From Pseudomonas sp. ATCC PTA-122608 (GTDB lineage: Bacteria; Pseudomonadota; Gammaproteobacteria; Pseudomonadales; Pseudomonadaceae), in the NCBI RefSeq assembly GCF_001952855.1, contig NZ_LPNO01000053.1:186001-250000 (forward strand): a DNA stretch of 64,000 nt. Direction: 5' to 3'. The notes beneath the pieces are model-generated. The model did no database searches, was not told the DNA's origin, and worked only from the letters and a program-made list of their open reading frames with translations. This document shows positions 36,882 to 45,738 of the stretch, piece by piece; the stretch's first letter is position 1; each line of letters starts with the position of its first letter. The position numbers were made by a program, and so were the translations under genes.

Positions 36882-37649
36882 GTGTTGTGGCCAGGGACTC
36901 TGATCGGAGCCGGGGCAGGCTTTGCCATTGCCAGCATTCCGGGGGCCATGTTGGGCGCGTTGCTGGGCCAGGCGCTGGACCGGCGCCTGGAGCTGCAAAG
37001 CTGGGCTCAGTTACGCGAGCGCCTCGGCGGTCGGCCGGCGCTGCGCAATGACGAATTGCTGTTCGTGTTGCTCGGCCGCCTGGCCAAGAGTAATGGCCGG
37101 GTAGTGGACGGGCATATCCAGCAGGCTCGCCAGGAAATGCGCTCGCTGGATATGTCCGAGCCGGCCCAGCGCCGTGCGATTGCCGCGTTCAATCGCGGCA
37201 AGTCCGGCTCGGACCGGGTGCGCAGTTATTTGGGCGTGCTCAAGGCTCAGCCTCACGCGGCGGAAGGTGTGCTGCGTGCCTGTTGGCGCATGGCCTGGGC
37301 GGACGGCAAGGCCAGTAGCGCCGAGCGCGAGTTGATTGAGCAATGGGGCAAATGGCTGGGTTGGACCGTGCAGCAGATCCGGGCATTGGCGGCTGACTAC
37401 GAGCCAGAGCGCAAACCGTTGGCCAATCGTGGCAGGGCCTATCAGGAGGCGCTGCGGATTCTGGGGGTGACCTCGACCACTGAACCATCGGTGATCAAAC
37501 GCGCCTACCGGCGCCTGCTCAGCCGGCACCACCCGGACAAGATTGCTGGCAGTGGCGCCAGTCCCGCCCAGGTGCGCGAGGCGACCGAACGTACCCGCGA
37601 GCTGCATAACGCCTATGCGCTGATTCGCGAAAGACGAGACTTTCGCTAG
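36882..37649 (+). CDS. DjlA-like membrane co-chaperone with J domain
   Basis: A 255-residue protein. An N-terminal hydrophobic Gly-rich helix (PGTLIGAGAGFAIASIPGAM) suggests membrane anchoring. A TerB/DjlA-like helical domain (about 60-175) follows, and a C-terminal J domain (about 185-255) carries the HPD triad in SRHHPDKIAG. The J domain stimulates DnaK ATPase. The start is a GTG one base after the murU stop; a TTG at the next codon is equally possible, and the upstream in-frame part is a murU shadow. Probably cotranscribed with amgK-murU. Confidence 0.85.
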   Translation: MLWPGTLIGAGAGFAIASIPGAMLGALLGQALDRRLELQSWAQLRERLGGRPALRNDELLFVLLGRLAKSNGRVVDGHIQQARQEMRSLDMSEPAQRRAIAAFNRGKSGSDRVRSYLGVLKAQPHAAEGVLRACWRMAWADGKASSAERELIEQWGKWLGWTVQQIRALAADYEPERKPLANRGRAYQEALRILGVTSTTEPSVIKRAYRRLLSRHHPDKIAGSGASPAQVREATERTRELHNAYALIRERRDFR

Positions 37650-37692
37650 CAGAAGCAGGAGCCGCTGTTTTTTATGGTGTAAACCGGATCAA

Positions 37693-37782
37693 TTGTGGGA
37701 GCGGGCTTGCTCGCGAATGCGGTGGATCAGTAACAGGTACAGTGACTGACTCACCGCATTCGCGAGCAAGCCCGCTCCCACA
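37693..37782. repeat. REP doublet (inverted pair), family TGTGGGAGCGGGCTTGC
   Basis: Two inverted copies of a ~30-bp element (TGTGGGAGCGGGCTTGCTCG... and its reverse complement) about 30 bp apart, between the DnaJ-like gene and the convergent DUF3530 gene. Typical of REPINs moved by RAYT transposases in P. fluorescens; they can also act as terminators or mRNA-end protectors. Confidence 0.85.
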
Positions 37783-37813
37783 TTTTACTCTCCAGTGTTT
37801 TTGAGATTTACGA

Positions 37814-38788
37814 TCAGTCCCCGGGATTTTGCGGGCTCAGCCAGCCGCGAATCCGGCGGTACAGTTGTTCTTGCCCGGCCTGGCTGTTATCGGGGAAGGC
37901 CTTCAACGACACCTGCTTGTAGCTGTCATTCTTCAAACGCTTGCTGGCCTGGGAACGTTCCTGGGCCGCTTTGCGTACCAGGGCGTTGTCCTGGTAGAAA
38001 AAGTCTGCCGTGGCCACCTTCAGTTTCGGTGCCAGTTGTTGCAGGTCCGGGGCACGGCCCACCGGGGTTTGTCCGGCCACCATCACAAATTTCTGCACCT
38101 GCGCCGGTTGTTTTTCACTCAGGTAGCGTGCTGCCCACCAAGCGCCGGTGCCATGGCCCAGCAGCACAATGCTGCGGGCATTCTGGGTCTGGGCGAAGGC
38201 GAGGGCGGCGTCGATGCGCGCGAAGATTCGCGTGGCGTCGGTCTTGTCTTGTTCATCGTTGCCCGGAACCACGGCCGGGTCGGTGCCTTCAGCTTCGGCG
38301 CTGGCGGCTTGCTCCACGGGTTTGGCGACGGTGCTGGCGTCTTTGCTGCTGGTGTCCACGGCCGCCTTGGGCGATTCGATGACCCGGGGTGGCAGCGTGT
38401 CCAGAGTCAGGTCCGGCAGCGACAAGCTCAGGGTGCCCCAGGCAGCGTCCGGCAATTTCTTGCGCAACGGACCGATTGCTTGAGGCCAGTCAGCACTTTC
38501 GCCGTTGCCCGGGACGATAATCACCACGCCTTCAGGCTCGCCGGTGTTGGCCGGCTTCCACAGGGCCAGGAAAGAATCGCTTCCCGCCTGCAACTGTTGC
38601 TGTTCCTGCTGCGGGATTTGTCGCTCCAGGGCGTTGGCTTCTTCCTGGCTGCGCTCCGGCAAGGGCTGGCGTACCACCGGTTTTTCCGGGGCGGGAGCGG
38701 GAGTGTCGGCAGCCTCGACACAAAAGGCGCTGGTAAACAGCAGCGACAGGCACAATGCTGGCAGTGCCGAACGGTGGGAAAGTGGCAT
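37814..38788 (-). CDS. DUF3530 family protein (alpha/beta-hydrolase-like), secreted
   Basis: A 324-residue protein with a signal peptide (LPALCLSLLFTSAFCVEAADT), so periplasmic or exported. A Glu/Gln-rich segment (about 40-75) is followed by an alpha/beta-hydrolase-like core with EGVVIIVPGNGE and SIVLLGHGTGAWWAARYL, where the usual nucleophile elbow GxSxG is replaced by GHGTG; the catalytic Ser may therefore be absent. A low-complexity Ala/Thr/Asp linker splits the core. Function unknown; conserved at this position in Pseudomonas. Confidence 0.8.
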   Translation of the reverse strand: MPLSHRSALPALCLSLLFTSAFCVEAADTPAPAPEKPVVRQPLPERSQEEANALERQIPQQEQQQLQAGSDSFLALWKPANTGEPEGVVIIVPGNGESADWPQAIGPLRKKLPDAAWGTLSLSLPDLTLDTLPPRVIESPKAAVDTSSKDASTVAKPVEQAASAEAEGTDPAVVPGNDEQDKTDATRIFARIDAALAFAQTQNARSIVLLGHGTGAWWAARYLSEKQPAQVQKFVMVAGQTPVGRAPDLQQLAPKLKVATADFFYQDNALVRKAAQERSQASKRLKNDSYKQVSLKAFPDNSQAGQEQLYRRIRGWLSPQNPGD

Positions 38789-38865
38789 CGTTGAATTCCG
38801 GCCAGAAGTGATTCCGGCAGCCTAATGGGTTGGTCAGTATTTGTCAGTGATATGAGACGTGGATC

Positions 38866-41253
38866 ATGGGTTTTCGCTACCTGCTGGTTATCGGCTGTTT
38901 ATGCTTTCCCTTGATTGCGGGCGCCGTGCCTGCGCCTGCCACTCACCAGGCGCAGCTCGATGCCGGCCAGCGTGAATGGCTCGACCACCATCCGGACCTG
39001 CGGGTCGGCCTGGTATTGCAGGCGCCTTATGCCCAATACGATCGGCGCTTGCAGCGGCTGTCCGGAGCCAACGTCGAATTGATGCAGTGGCTGGCCAAGG
39101 CGCTGAACATCGAGCTGACCTGGCGCAACTTTCCCAATCAGGAGCAGTTGGAGGCGGCGGTGCGTGAAGGTGAGGTCGACCTCGCCCCCGGCCTACTGCA
39201 AACCCCGGCCGGTCTGCGTTTATGGTTGTTCTCTGATCCGTATATGCGCGTGCCCCAGCACATCGTCGGGATCCGCGACGGCGGCACATCGGTAGACCTG
39301 GAGAAACTCGATGACCAATCCCGCGTCGCCGTGCGCATGCCCAGCGCTGTGGCGGATTACCTGCGCAGCACCTACCCGAGCCTCAACCTGCAAGGCGTGC
39401 CCATGGAGCGCCAGGCCCTGCAATTGCTGGTGAGCCAGCAAGCCCGGTATGCAGTAGTGGATGAGGCGCAATTGAGCCGGTTGTCTGGGGAAACCGAGTT
39501 CGCCGGTCTTGCCGTGGTGGGCGATATCGGCCTGCCGCAATTGTTGCGGGTAGCGACTCGGCGCGACTGGCCAGAACTGGCTGAGATCATGCAAAGCGCC
39601 CTGCGTTCTATTCCCGCCCGCGATCTGGACCAGTTGCACACACGCTGGCTGCAGCCCAAATATCCGCGGGTGACCGAGTCGCCCGGTTTCTGGCAAAACC
39701 TCACTCTGTTGTTGGGGCTCTTATTGCTCGCCAGCCTGGCCGTGGTGTTCTGGCAGCGCCGCCAGCAACGCGGCCTGGAACACAACCTGCTGGCCGCCCG
39801 GGAAGAAAGCGCCGCCCGCGCGGCCGGCGCCGAAGCCTTGCGCCTGACTCAGTTCTCCATCGATCAAAGTACCGTCGGCATCCTCTGGGTCAATTGGGAC
39901 AGCCATGTGCGCTACGCCAACCAGGCGGCGGAAACCATGCTCGGCTACGTTCCCGGCGCCCTGATCGAGCGACCGCTGATCGAATTCGATCCGACGCTGA
40001 CCATGGACCGCTGGCTCAACCTGTGGAAACGCGCGCGGGCCAGCGAAGACGGGCCGCAGAGTTTTGCGACCAATTGCCTGCGCGCCGATGGCAGCGTATT
40101 GCCGGCGGATGTGTCCCTGAGTTTCCTGCGCTTTGCCGATGGCGAGTACCTCGTGGTCTACCTCAACGACGTCACCGAGCGTCGCCGGGCCCTCGCGGCC
40201 TTGCAGGAAAGTGAAGCGCGCCTGCAAGGGATTGCCGCCAATGTGCCGGGGCTGGTGTTTCGCCTGGAGCGTTTGCCGCACAGCGAGGCGATCGAGTTCG
40301 CCTACATCAGCCAGGGCAGCGAGGGCTTGGTCGGGTACGCACCCGAAGTGCTCAGCCATCCGGCCATGGGCATTCGCAGCCTGGTGCATCCCGACGACCG
40401 CGCCAGTTATCACCGCACCCAGGACCAGGCCATCGAGACCGAGAGCAATTGGGCCTGGCAGGGCCGCATCCTGACCCGCCTGGGCGAGCAGCGCTGGGCC
40501 GATATCAAGGCTGTTACCCGGCGCCTGGAAGACGGCGCCGTAGTCTGGGACGGAATTGTCTGGGACATCAGCGAGAGCAAACGCATCGAGCTGGAGTTGG
40601 ACGCCTCCCGCGCGCAACTGCGGGAATTGTCGGCGCACCTGGAAACCGTGCGCGAGGAAGAGAAGGCCCGTATCGCCCGGGAAGTGCACGATGAACTGGG
40701 GCAGATGCTCACCGTGCTCAAGCTGGAAACCTCGATGTGCGAGCTGACCTACGCGCAACTGGATCCCGGCCTGCATGAGCGGCTGAACAGCATGAAGCGC
40801 CTGATCGCCCAACTGTTCCAACTGGTACGCGATGTGGCCACCGCCTTGCGTCCGCCGATTCTCGATGCCGGGATTGCCTCGGCGATCGAATGGCAGGCCC
40901 GGCGTTTCGAAGCCCGGACGCAGATTCCCTGCCTGGTGCAGGTGCCGGATAACCTGCCGTTACTGAGCGACGCCCAGGCTATCGGCCTGTTCCGTATCCT
41001 GCAGGAGGCACTGACCAATGTGATGCGCCATGCCCAGGCGCATACTGTCGAACTGACGCTGGTGGTGGAGGGCGCGCACTTGCGGCTGACCATCAGCGAC
41101 GATGGCATTGGTTTCGTCCAGGCCCCCGGTCGACCAGTGTCGTTTGGCCTGGTGGGCATGCGCGAACGGGTGTTGATCATGGGCGGGCAACTGAGCCTGG
41201 ACAGTGAGTTGGGCGAAGGCACTACCCTGAGCGTGACGGTGCCGCTGGATTGA
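38866..41253 (+). CDS. agtS: AgtS-like hybrid periplasmic-sensing histidine kinase
   Basis: A 795-residue sensor kinase. Order: signal peptide (LLVIGCLCFPLIAGAVPAPA), SBP_bac_3 periplasmic solute-binding domain (about 30-265), one transmembrane helix (LTLLLGLLLLASLAVVFW, near 280-297), two PAS modules, then a HisKA_3 dimerisation domain with phospho-acceptor His608 in REVHDELGQ and a HATPase domain (SDDGIGF). Position and partner match AgtS of P. aeruginosa, which with AgtR controls 4-aminobutyrate/5-aminovalerate uptake by AgtABCD, encoded next door here too. Ligand by inference. Confidence 0.82.
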   Translation: MGFRYLLVIGCLCFPLIAGAVPAPATHQAQLDAGQREWLDHHPDLRVGLVLQAPYAQYDRRLQRLSGANVELMQWLAKALNIELTWRNFPNQEQLEAAVREGEVDLAPGLLQTPAGLRLWLFSDPYMRVPQHIVGIRDGGTSVDLEKLDDQSRVAVRMPSAVADYLRSTYPSLNLQGVPMERQALQLLVSQQARYAVVDEAQLSRLSGETEFAGLAVVGDIGLPQLLRVATRRDWPELAEIMQSALRSIPARDLDQLHTRWLQPKYPRVTESPGFWQNLTLLLGLLLLASLAVVFWQRRQQRGLEHNLLAAREESAARAAGAEALRLTQFSIDQSTVGILWVNWDSHVRYANQAAETMLGYVPGALIERPLIEFDPTLTMDRWLNLWKRARASEDGPQSFATNCLRADGSVLPADVSLSFLRFADGEYLVVYLNDVTERRRALAALQESEARLQGIAANVPGLVFRLERLPHSEAIEFAYISQGSEGLVGYAPEVLSHPAMGIRSLVHPDDRASYHRTQDQAIETESNWAWQGRILTRLGEQRWADIKAVTRRLEDGAVVWDGIVWDISESKRIELELDASRAQLRELSAHLETVREEEKARIAREVHDELGQMLTVLKLETSMCELTYAQLDPGLHERLNSMKRLIAQLFQLVRDVATALRPPILDAGIASAIEWQARRFEARTQIPCLVQVPDNLPLLSDAQAIGLFRILQEALTNVMRHAQAHTVELTLVVEGAHLRLTISDDGIGFVQAPGRPVSFGLVGMRERVLIMGGQLSLDSELGEGTTLSVTVPLD

Positions 41254-41278
41254 TAACCAAAAGAAGAGGACATCCACA

Positions 41279-41908
41279 GTGATCCGTGTACTGGTAGCTG
41301 AAGACCACACCATCGTTCGCGAAGGCATCAAGCAACTGATCGGCCTGGCCAAGGACCTGCTGGTGGTGGGCGAGGCGAGCAATGGCGAGCAGTTGCTGGA
41401 GACCCTGCGCCACGTGCCCTGCGAGGTGGTCTTGCTGGACATCTCGATGCCTGGCGTCAACGGCCTGGAAGCCATCCCGCGGATTCGCGCGTTGAACAAT
41501 CCTCCGGCGATCCTGGTGCTGTCGATGCACGACGAAGCGCAAATGGCCGCCCGTGCGCTGAAGGTCGGCGCCGCTGGCTACGCCACCAAGGACAGCGATC
41601 CGGCGCTGCTGCTGACGGCGATTCGCAAGGTCGCGGCGGGCGGACGGTATATCGACCCGGACCTGGCAGACCGCATGGTCTTCGAAGTCGGCCTGACCGA
41701 TTCGCGCCCGTTGCATTCATTGCTGTCGGAGCGCGAGTTCTCGGTATTCGAGCGCCTGGCCCAAGGCGCCAACGTCAACGACATCGCCCTGCAATTGGCC
41801 TTGAGCAGCAAAACCATCAGCACCCACAAGGCGCGCCTGATGCAAAAGCTCAACATCACCTCCCTGGCGGAACTGGTGAAGTACGCCATGGAGCACAAGC
41901 TTCTATAA
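41279..41908 (+). CDS. agtR: AgtR-like LuxR/NarL-family response regulator
   Basis: A 209-residue response regulator: receiver domain with acidic pocket AEDH, phospho-acceptor Asp54 in VVLLDISMPGVNG and the conserved Lys in YATKDSD, then a C-terminal LuxR-type helix-turn-helix (NDIALQLALSSKTISTHKAR). It starts with GTG 25 bp after the kinase gene, so the pair is one operon, and HisKA_3 kinases normally pair with this regulator type. Likely target: the ABC transporter genes that follow. Confidence 0.88.
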   Translation: MIRVLVAEDHTIVREGIKQLIGLAKDLLVVGEASNGEQLLETLRHVPCEVVLLDISMPGVNGLEAIPRIRALNNPPAILVLSMHDEAQMAARALKVGAAGYATKDSDPALLLTAIRKVAAGGRYIDPDLADRMVFEVGLTDSRPLHSLLSEREFSVFERLAQGANVNDIALQLALSSKTISTHKARLMQKLNITSLAELVKYAMEHKLL

Positions 41909-42122
41909 CCGCATATCTATTTGCGACCACTCCCAGGCCTCGGCAGACCCGTTCCCGCCACCTGTAGCTGTCGCACTGTCCTGTGCCCGCCATCCGTGTA
42001 GGGCAATCCCTACCCCAAACCTTCCATCCTGCTGATGCCAATCTCTCCGGCCCCCCGATTTCCGCGGGCTTGCGGCTGGACTACGCTTGCTCCATGGCAG
42101 TCCAAAACAAAAAGGTGCGGGT

Positions 42123-43235
42123 ATGAGCGAGGTGGATTCAAATGATGTGCTGGTCAGCTTTCGTGGCGTGCAAAAGAGCTACGACGGCGAGAACCTGATC
42201 GTCAAAGACCTCAACCTGGAGATTCGCAAGGGCGAATTCCTGACCCTGCTCGGGCCGTCCGGGTCGGGCAAGACCACCAGCCTGATGATGCTCGCCGGCT
42301 TCGAAACCCCCACCGCCGGCGAGATCCAACTGGCCGGCCGCTCGATCAACAACGTGCCGCCTCACAAGCGCGACATCGGCATGGTGTTCCAGAACTACGC
42401 GCTGTTCCCGCACATGACCGTCTCCGAGAACCTGGCATTTCCGCTCTCTGTACGCGGCCTGAGCAAGACCGACATCAGCGAGAGGGTCAAGCGTGTACTG
42501 AGCATGGTCCAGCTCGATGCCTTCGCCCAGCGCTACCCGGCGCAACTCTCCGGCGGCCAGCAACAGCGGGTGGCCCTGGCCCGGGCGCTGGTGTTCGAGC
42601 CGCAGCTGGTGCTGATGGACGAACCCCTCGGCGCCCTCGACAAGCAACTGCGCGAACACATGCAGATGGAGATCAAGCACCTGCACCAGCGCCTCGGCGT
42701 GACCGTGGTGTACGTGACCCACGACCAGGGCGAAGCGCTGACCATGTCCGACCGGGTGGCGGTATTCCACCAGGGCGAAATCCAGCAGATCGCCGCGCCG
42801 CGTACGTTGTACGAAGAGCCGAAAAACACCTTCGTCGCTAACTTCATCGGCGAGAACAATCGCCTCAATGGCCGCCTGCACAGCCATACCGGCGACCGTT
42901 GCGTGGTTGAGCTTGCGCGCGGCGAAAAGGTCGAGGCGCTGGCGGTGAACGTCGGCCAGGTCGGCGGTCCGGTGACCCTGTCGGTACGCCCGGAGCGCGT
43001 GAGCCTTAACGGTTCCAGCGAAAGCTGCGTCAACCGTTTCTCCGGGCGCGTGGCCGAATTCATCTACCTGGGCGACCACGTGCGGGTGCGCCTGGAAGTC
43101 TGCGGCAAGACCGATTTTTTTGTGAAACAACCGATCGCCGAGCTGGACACAGCCCTGGCGGTCGGCGACGTGGTACCGATTGGCTGGCAAGTCGAGCACG
43201 TTCGCGCGCTCGACCCACTTCTAGAGGCGAATTGA
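42123..43235 (+). CDS. agtA: ABC transporter ATP-binding protein, PotA-type (AgtA-like)
   Basis: A 370-residue ATPase of the polyamine/amino-acid (PotA-type) importers. Walker A GPSGSGKTT (44-52), Q-loop Gln90, signature LSGGQQQR (142-149), Walker B LVLMDE (162-167), and a C-terminal TOBE domain (about 285-360). First of four transporter genes; by synteny with P. aeruginosa agtABCD the substrates are probably 4-aminobutyrate and 5-aminovalerate, though annotation pipelines often say spermidine/putrescine. The internal ATG at MSEVDSND follows the GGTGCGGGT region and begins the conserved protein. Confidence 0.88.
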   Translation: MSEVDSNDVLVSFRGVQKSYDGENLIVKDLNLEIRKGEFLTLLGPSGSGKTTSLMMLAGFETPTAGEIQLAGRSINNVPPHKRDIGMVFQNYALFPHMTVSENLAFPLSVRGLSKTDISERVKRVLSMVQLDAFAQRYPAQLSGGQQQRVALARALVFEPQLVLMDEPLGALDKQLREHMQMEIKHLHQRLGVTVVYVTHDQGEALTMSDRVAVFHQGEIQQIAAPRTLYEEPKNTFVANFIGENNRLNGRLHSHTGDRCVVELARGEKVEALAVNVGQVGGPVTLSVRPERVSLNGSSESCVNRFSGRVAEFIYLGDHVRVRLEVCGKTDFFVKQPIAELDTALAVGDVVPIGWQVEHVRALDPLLEAN

Positions 43236-43278
43236 TCGCCCCCTTGCTTCACCAACCTCGCACGTGGAGAGCACAACA

Positions 43279-44319
43279 ATGTTGAGATCCCTGAAATATT
43301 CCGCCTTGGCTTTAAGCTTGATGGGCGCGACACAGGCCATGGCGGGCCCTGATTTGACGGTCGTGTCCTTCGGCGGCGCGAACAAGGCGGCGCAGGTCAA
43401 GGCCTTCTACGCACCGTGGGAAAGTGCGGGCAACGGCAAGATCGTCGCCGGCGAGTACAACGGTGAAATGGCCAAGGTCAAGGCCATGGTCGACACCAAG
43501 AGCGTGTCCTGGGACCTGGTGGAAGTAGAGTCGCCGGAACTGTCCCGTGGTTGTGACGAAGACATGTTCGAACCCCTGGACCCGAAACTGTTCGGCAACC
43601 CGGGCGACTACGTGAAGGGCGCGATCCAGCCCTGCGGCGTGGGCTTCTTCGTGTGGTCCACCGTGCTGGCCTACAACGCCGACAAACTCAAAGCAGCACC
43701 AGGCGGCTGGGCAGATTTCTGGGACACCAAGAAATTCCCGGGCAAGCGCGGCCTGCGCAAGGGCGCGAAGTACACCCTGGAATTCGCCTTGATGGCTGAC
43801 GGTGTGGCGCCGAAGGATGTGTACAAAGTGCTGGCCGGCAAAGATGGCCAGGACCGCGCGTTCAAGAAACTTGATGAACTCAAACCGTACATCCAGTGGT
43901 GGGAAGCGGGCGCCCAACCGCCGCAGTACCTCGCTTCTGGCGACGTAGTGATGAGTTCTGCCTACAACGGCCGGATCGCCGCCGTGCAGAAAGAAAGCAA
44001 CCTGAAAGTGGTGTGGAACGGCGGGATCTACGACTTCGACGCCTGGGCCATTCCGAAAGGCCTGGCCAAGGACCGTGCTGAGGCGGCGAAGAAATTCATC
44101 GCCTTCTCGGTGCAGCCGCAGCAGCAGAAGACCTACTCGGAAAACATCGCCTACGGCCCGGCCAACATCCAGGCGGTGCCGTTGCTGGCGAAGGACATCC
44201 TGAAGGACATGCCGACTACCCCGGAAAACATCGCCAACCAGGTGCAGATCGACGTGAGCTTCTGGGCGGATAACGGTGAGCAACTGGAGCAGCGCTTCAA
44301 TTCCTGGGCTGCCAAGTAA
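43279..44319 (+). CDS. agtB: Periplasmic substrate-binding protein of the ABC importer (AgtB-like)
   Basis: A 346-residue type-II-fold binding protein (PotD-like). A clear signal peptide (MLRSLKYSALALSLMGATQAMA) is followed by the mature start GPDLTVVSFGG. It captures the solute in the periplasm and delivers it to the two permeases. It lies 43 bp after the ATPase gene; a REP doublet stands between it and the permease genes, a place where such elements often set different expression levels for the abundant binding protein. Confidence 0.88.
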   Translation: MLRSLKYSALALSLMGATQAMAGPDLTVVSFGGANKAAQVKAFYAPWESAGNGKIVAGEYNGEMAKVKAMVDTKSVSWDLVEVESPELSRGCDEDMFEPLDPKLFGNPGDYVKGAIQPCGVGFFVWSTVLAYNADKLKAAPGGWADFWDTKKFPGKRGLRKGAKYTLEFALMADGVAPKDVYKVLAGKDGQDRAFKKLDELKPYIQWWEAGAQPPQYLASGDVVMSSAYNGRIAAVQKESNLKVVWNGGIYDFDAWAIPKGLAKDRAEAAKKFIAFSVQPQQQKTYSENIAYGPANIQAVPLLAKDILKDMPTTPENIANQVQIDVSFWADNGEQLEQRFNSWAAK

Positions 44320-44345
44320 CCCGGTCGCTGATGTGACACCCACCT

Positions 44346-44438
44346 TGTGGCGAGGGAGCTTGCTCCCGCTGGACTGCGCAGCAGTCCCATCATTTGGGGC
44401 CGCTTCGCACCCCAGCGGGAGCAAGCTCCCTCGCCACA
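44346..44438. repeat. REP doublet (inverted pair), family TGTGGCGAGGGAGCTTGC
   Basis: A perfect 27-bp inverted repeat (arms 44346-44372 and 44412-44438) inside the transporter operon. The arms are the same family as those of the doublet at 58707-58800. Confidence 0.9.
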
Positions 44439-44492
44439 GGACAAGCGCTACACCCACGTTTTGCATTTATGTTTAAGAATCCGGAGTTCGCC

Positions 44493-45725
44493 ATGGCCAT
44501 CGCCATTCCCAGCCCCACCCTGAAACAGCGCCTGGCGCGGGCCGAGCGGCTCAACCGCTGGAAGGCCCAGGCCTTGATCGCGCCGCTGGTGGTGTTTTTG
44601 CTGCTGGTGTTCCTGGTGCCGATTGTGGCGCTGCTCTACAAAAGCGTCGGCAACCCGGAAGTGGTGGGCGGCCTGCCGCGCACGGTGGTAGCGGTAACCG
44701 CTTGGGACGGTCGTGGCCTACCGGGCGAGCCGGTGTACCAGGCCATCAGCGAAGACCTGGGCGAAGCCCGGAAAAACTCGACCCTGGGCGACCTCTCAAA
44801 ACGCTTGAACATGGAACTGGCCGGCTATCGCAGCCTGCTGACGAAAACCGCGCGGGCGCTGCCGTTCACCGAAGCGCCTGCCTCCTATAAAGAAGCGCTG
44901 GAAAACCTCGACGAACGCTGGGGCGACCCGGCGTACTGGCAGGCCATCCGGCGCAACACCAGCAGCCTCACGCCTTACTACCTGCTGGCCGCCGTCGATC
45001 ACCGCATCGACGACCTCGGCGAAATCGCCCCGGCCACGCCGGACCAGGCGATCTACCTCGATATCTTCGCCCGTACGTTCTGGATGGGCCTGGTCATCAC
45101 TGTGTGCTGCCTGCTGCTGGCCTATCCGCTGGCTTACCTGCTGGCCAACTTGCCGGCGCGGCAAAGCAACCTGCTGATGATCCTGGTGCTGCTGCCGTTC
45201 TGGACCTCGGTGCTGGTGCGAGTGGCGGCCTGGATCGTGCTGCTGCAGTCCGGTGGTTTGATCAACAGCGCGCTGATGGGCATGGGCCTGATCGATAAAC
45301 CGGTGGAACTGGTGTTCAACCGGCTCGGCGTCTACATCTCCATGGTGCACATCCTGCTGCCGTTCATGATTCTGCCGATCTACAGCGTGATGAAAGGCAT
45401 CTCGCCCACCTACATGCGGGCGGCGATTTCCCTGGGTTGTCACCCGTTCGCCAGCTTCTGGCGCGTGTACTTCCCGCAGACCTACGCCGGCGTTGGCGCC
45501 GGCTGCCTGTTGGTGTTCATTTTGGCGATCGGCTACTACATCACCCCGGCGTTGCTGGGCAGCCCGAACGACCAGATGGTCAGTTACTTCGTGGCTTTCT
45601 ACACCAACACCAGCATCAACTGGGGCATGGCCACGGCCTTGGGCGGCTTGTTGCTGCTGGCCACCGTGGTGCTGTACCTGATCTACAACTGGCTGGTGGG
45701 CGCCAGCCGCCTGCGCCTGAGCTAA
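44493..45725 (+). CDS. agtC: ABC transporter permease, PotB-type with large periplasmic loop (AgtC-like)
   Basis: A 410-residue inner-membrane permease. The first membrane helix (LIAPLVVFLLLVFLVPIVAL) is followed by an unusually long soluble, mainly helical stretch of about 150 residues before the five-helix transport core, which contains the EAA-type coupling loop (RAAISLGCHPFASFWRVYFP). The longer-than-usual length compared with E. coli PotB (about 275) is due to that loop. The start at MAIAIPSP has GGAG seven bases upstream; an earlier in-frame ATG (MFKNPEF) is less well placed. Confidence 0.87.
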   Translation: MAIAIPSPTLKQRLARAERLNRWKAQALIAPLVVFLLLVFLVPIVALLYKSVGNPEVVGGLPRTVVAVTAWDGRGLPGEPVYQAISEDLGEARKNSTLGDLSKRLNMELAGYRSLLTKTARALPFTEAPASYKEALENLDERWGDPAYWQAIRRNTSSLTPYYLLAAVDHRIDDLGEIAPATPDQAIYLDIFARTFWMGLVITVCCLLLAYPLAYLLANLPARQSNLLMILVLLPFWTSVLVRVAAWIVLLQSGGLINSALMGMGLIDKPVELVFNRLGVYISMVHILLPFMILPIYSVMKGISPTYMRAAISLGCHPFASFWRVYFPQTYAGVGAGCLLVFILAIGYYITPALLGSPNDQMVSYFVAFYTNTSINWGMATALGGLLLLATVVLYLIYNWLVGASRLRLS

Positions 45726-45738
45726 GGAGACCGTTGCG

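Noticed and set aside
42070..42100. Possible sigma-54 promoter (TGGACTACGCTTGCT) before the agtA-like gene
   Set aside because: The GG and GC elements are 9 bases apart instead of the required 10, and the -24 region lacks the usual CAC.
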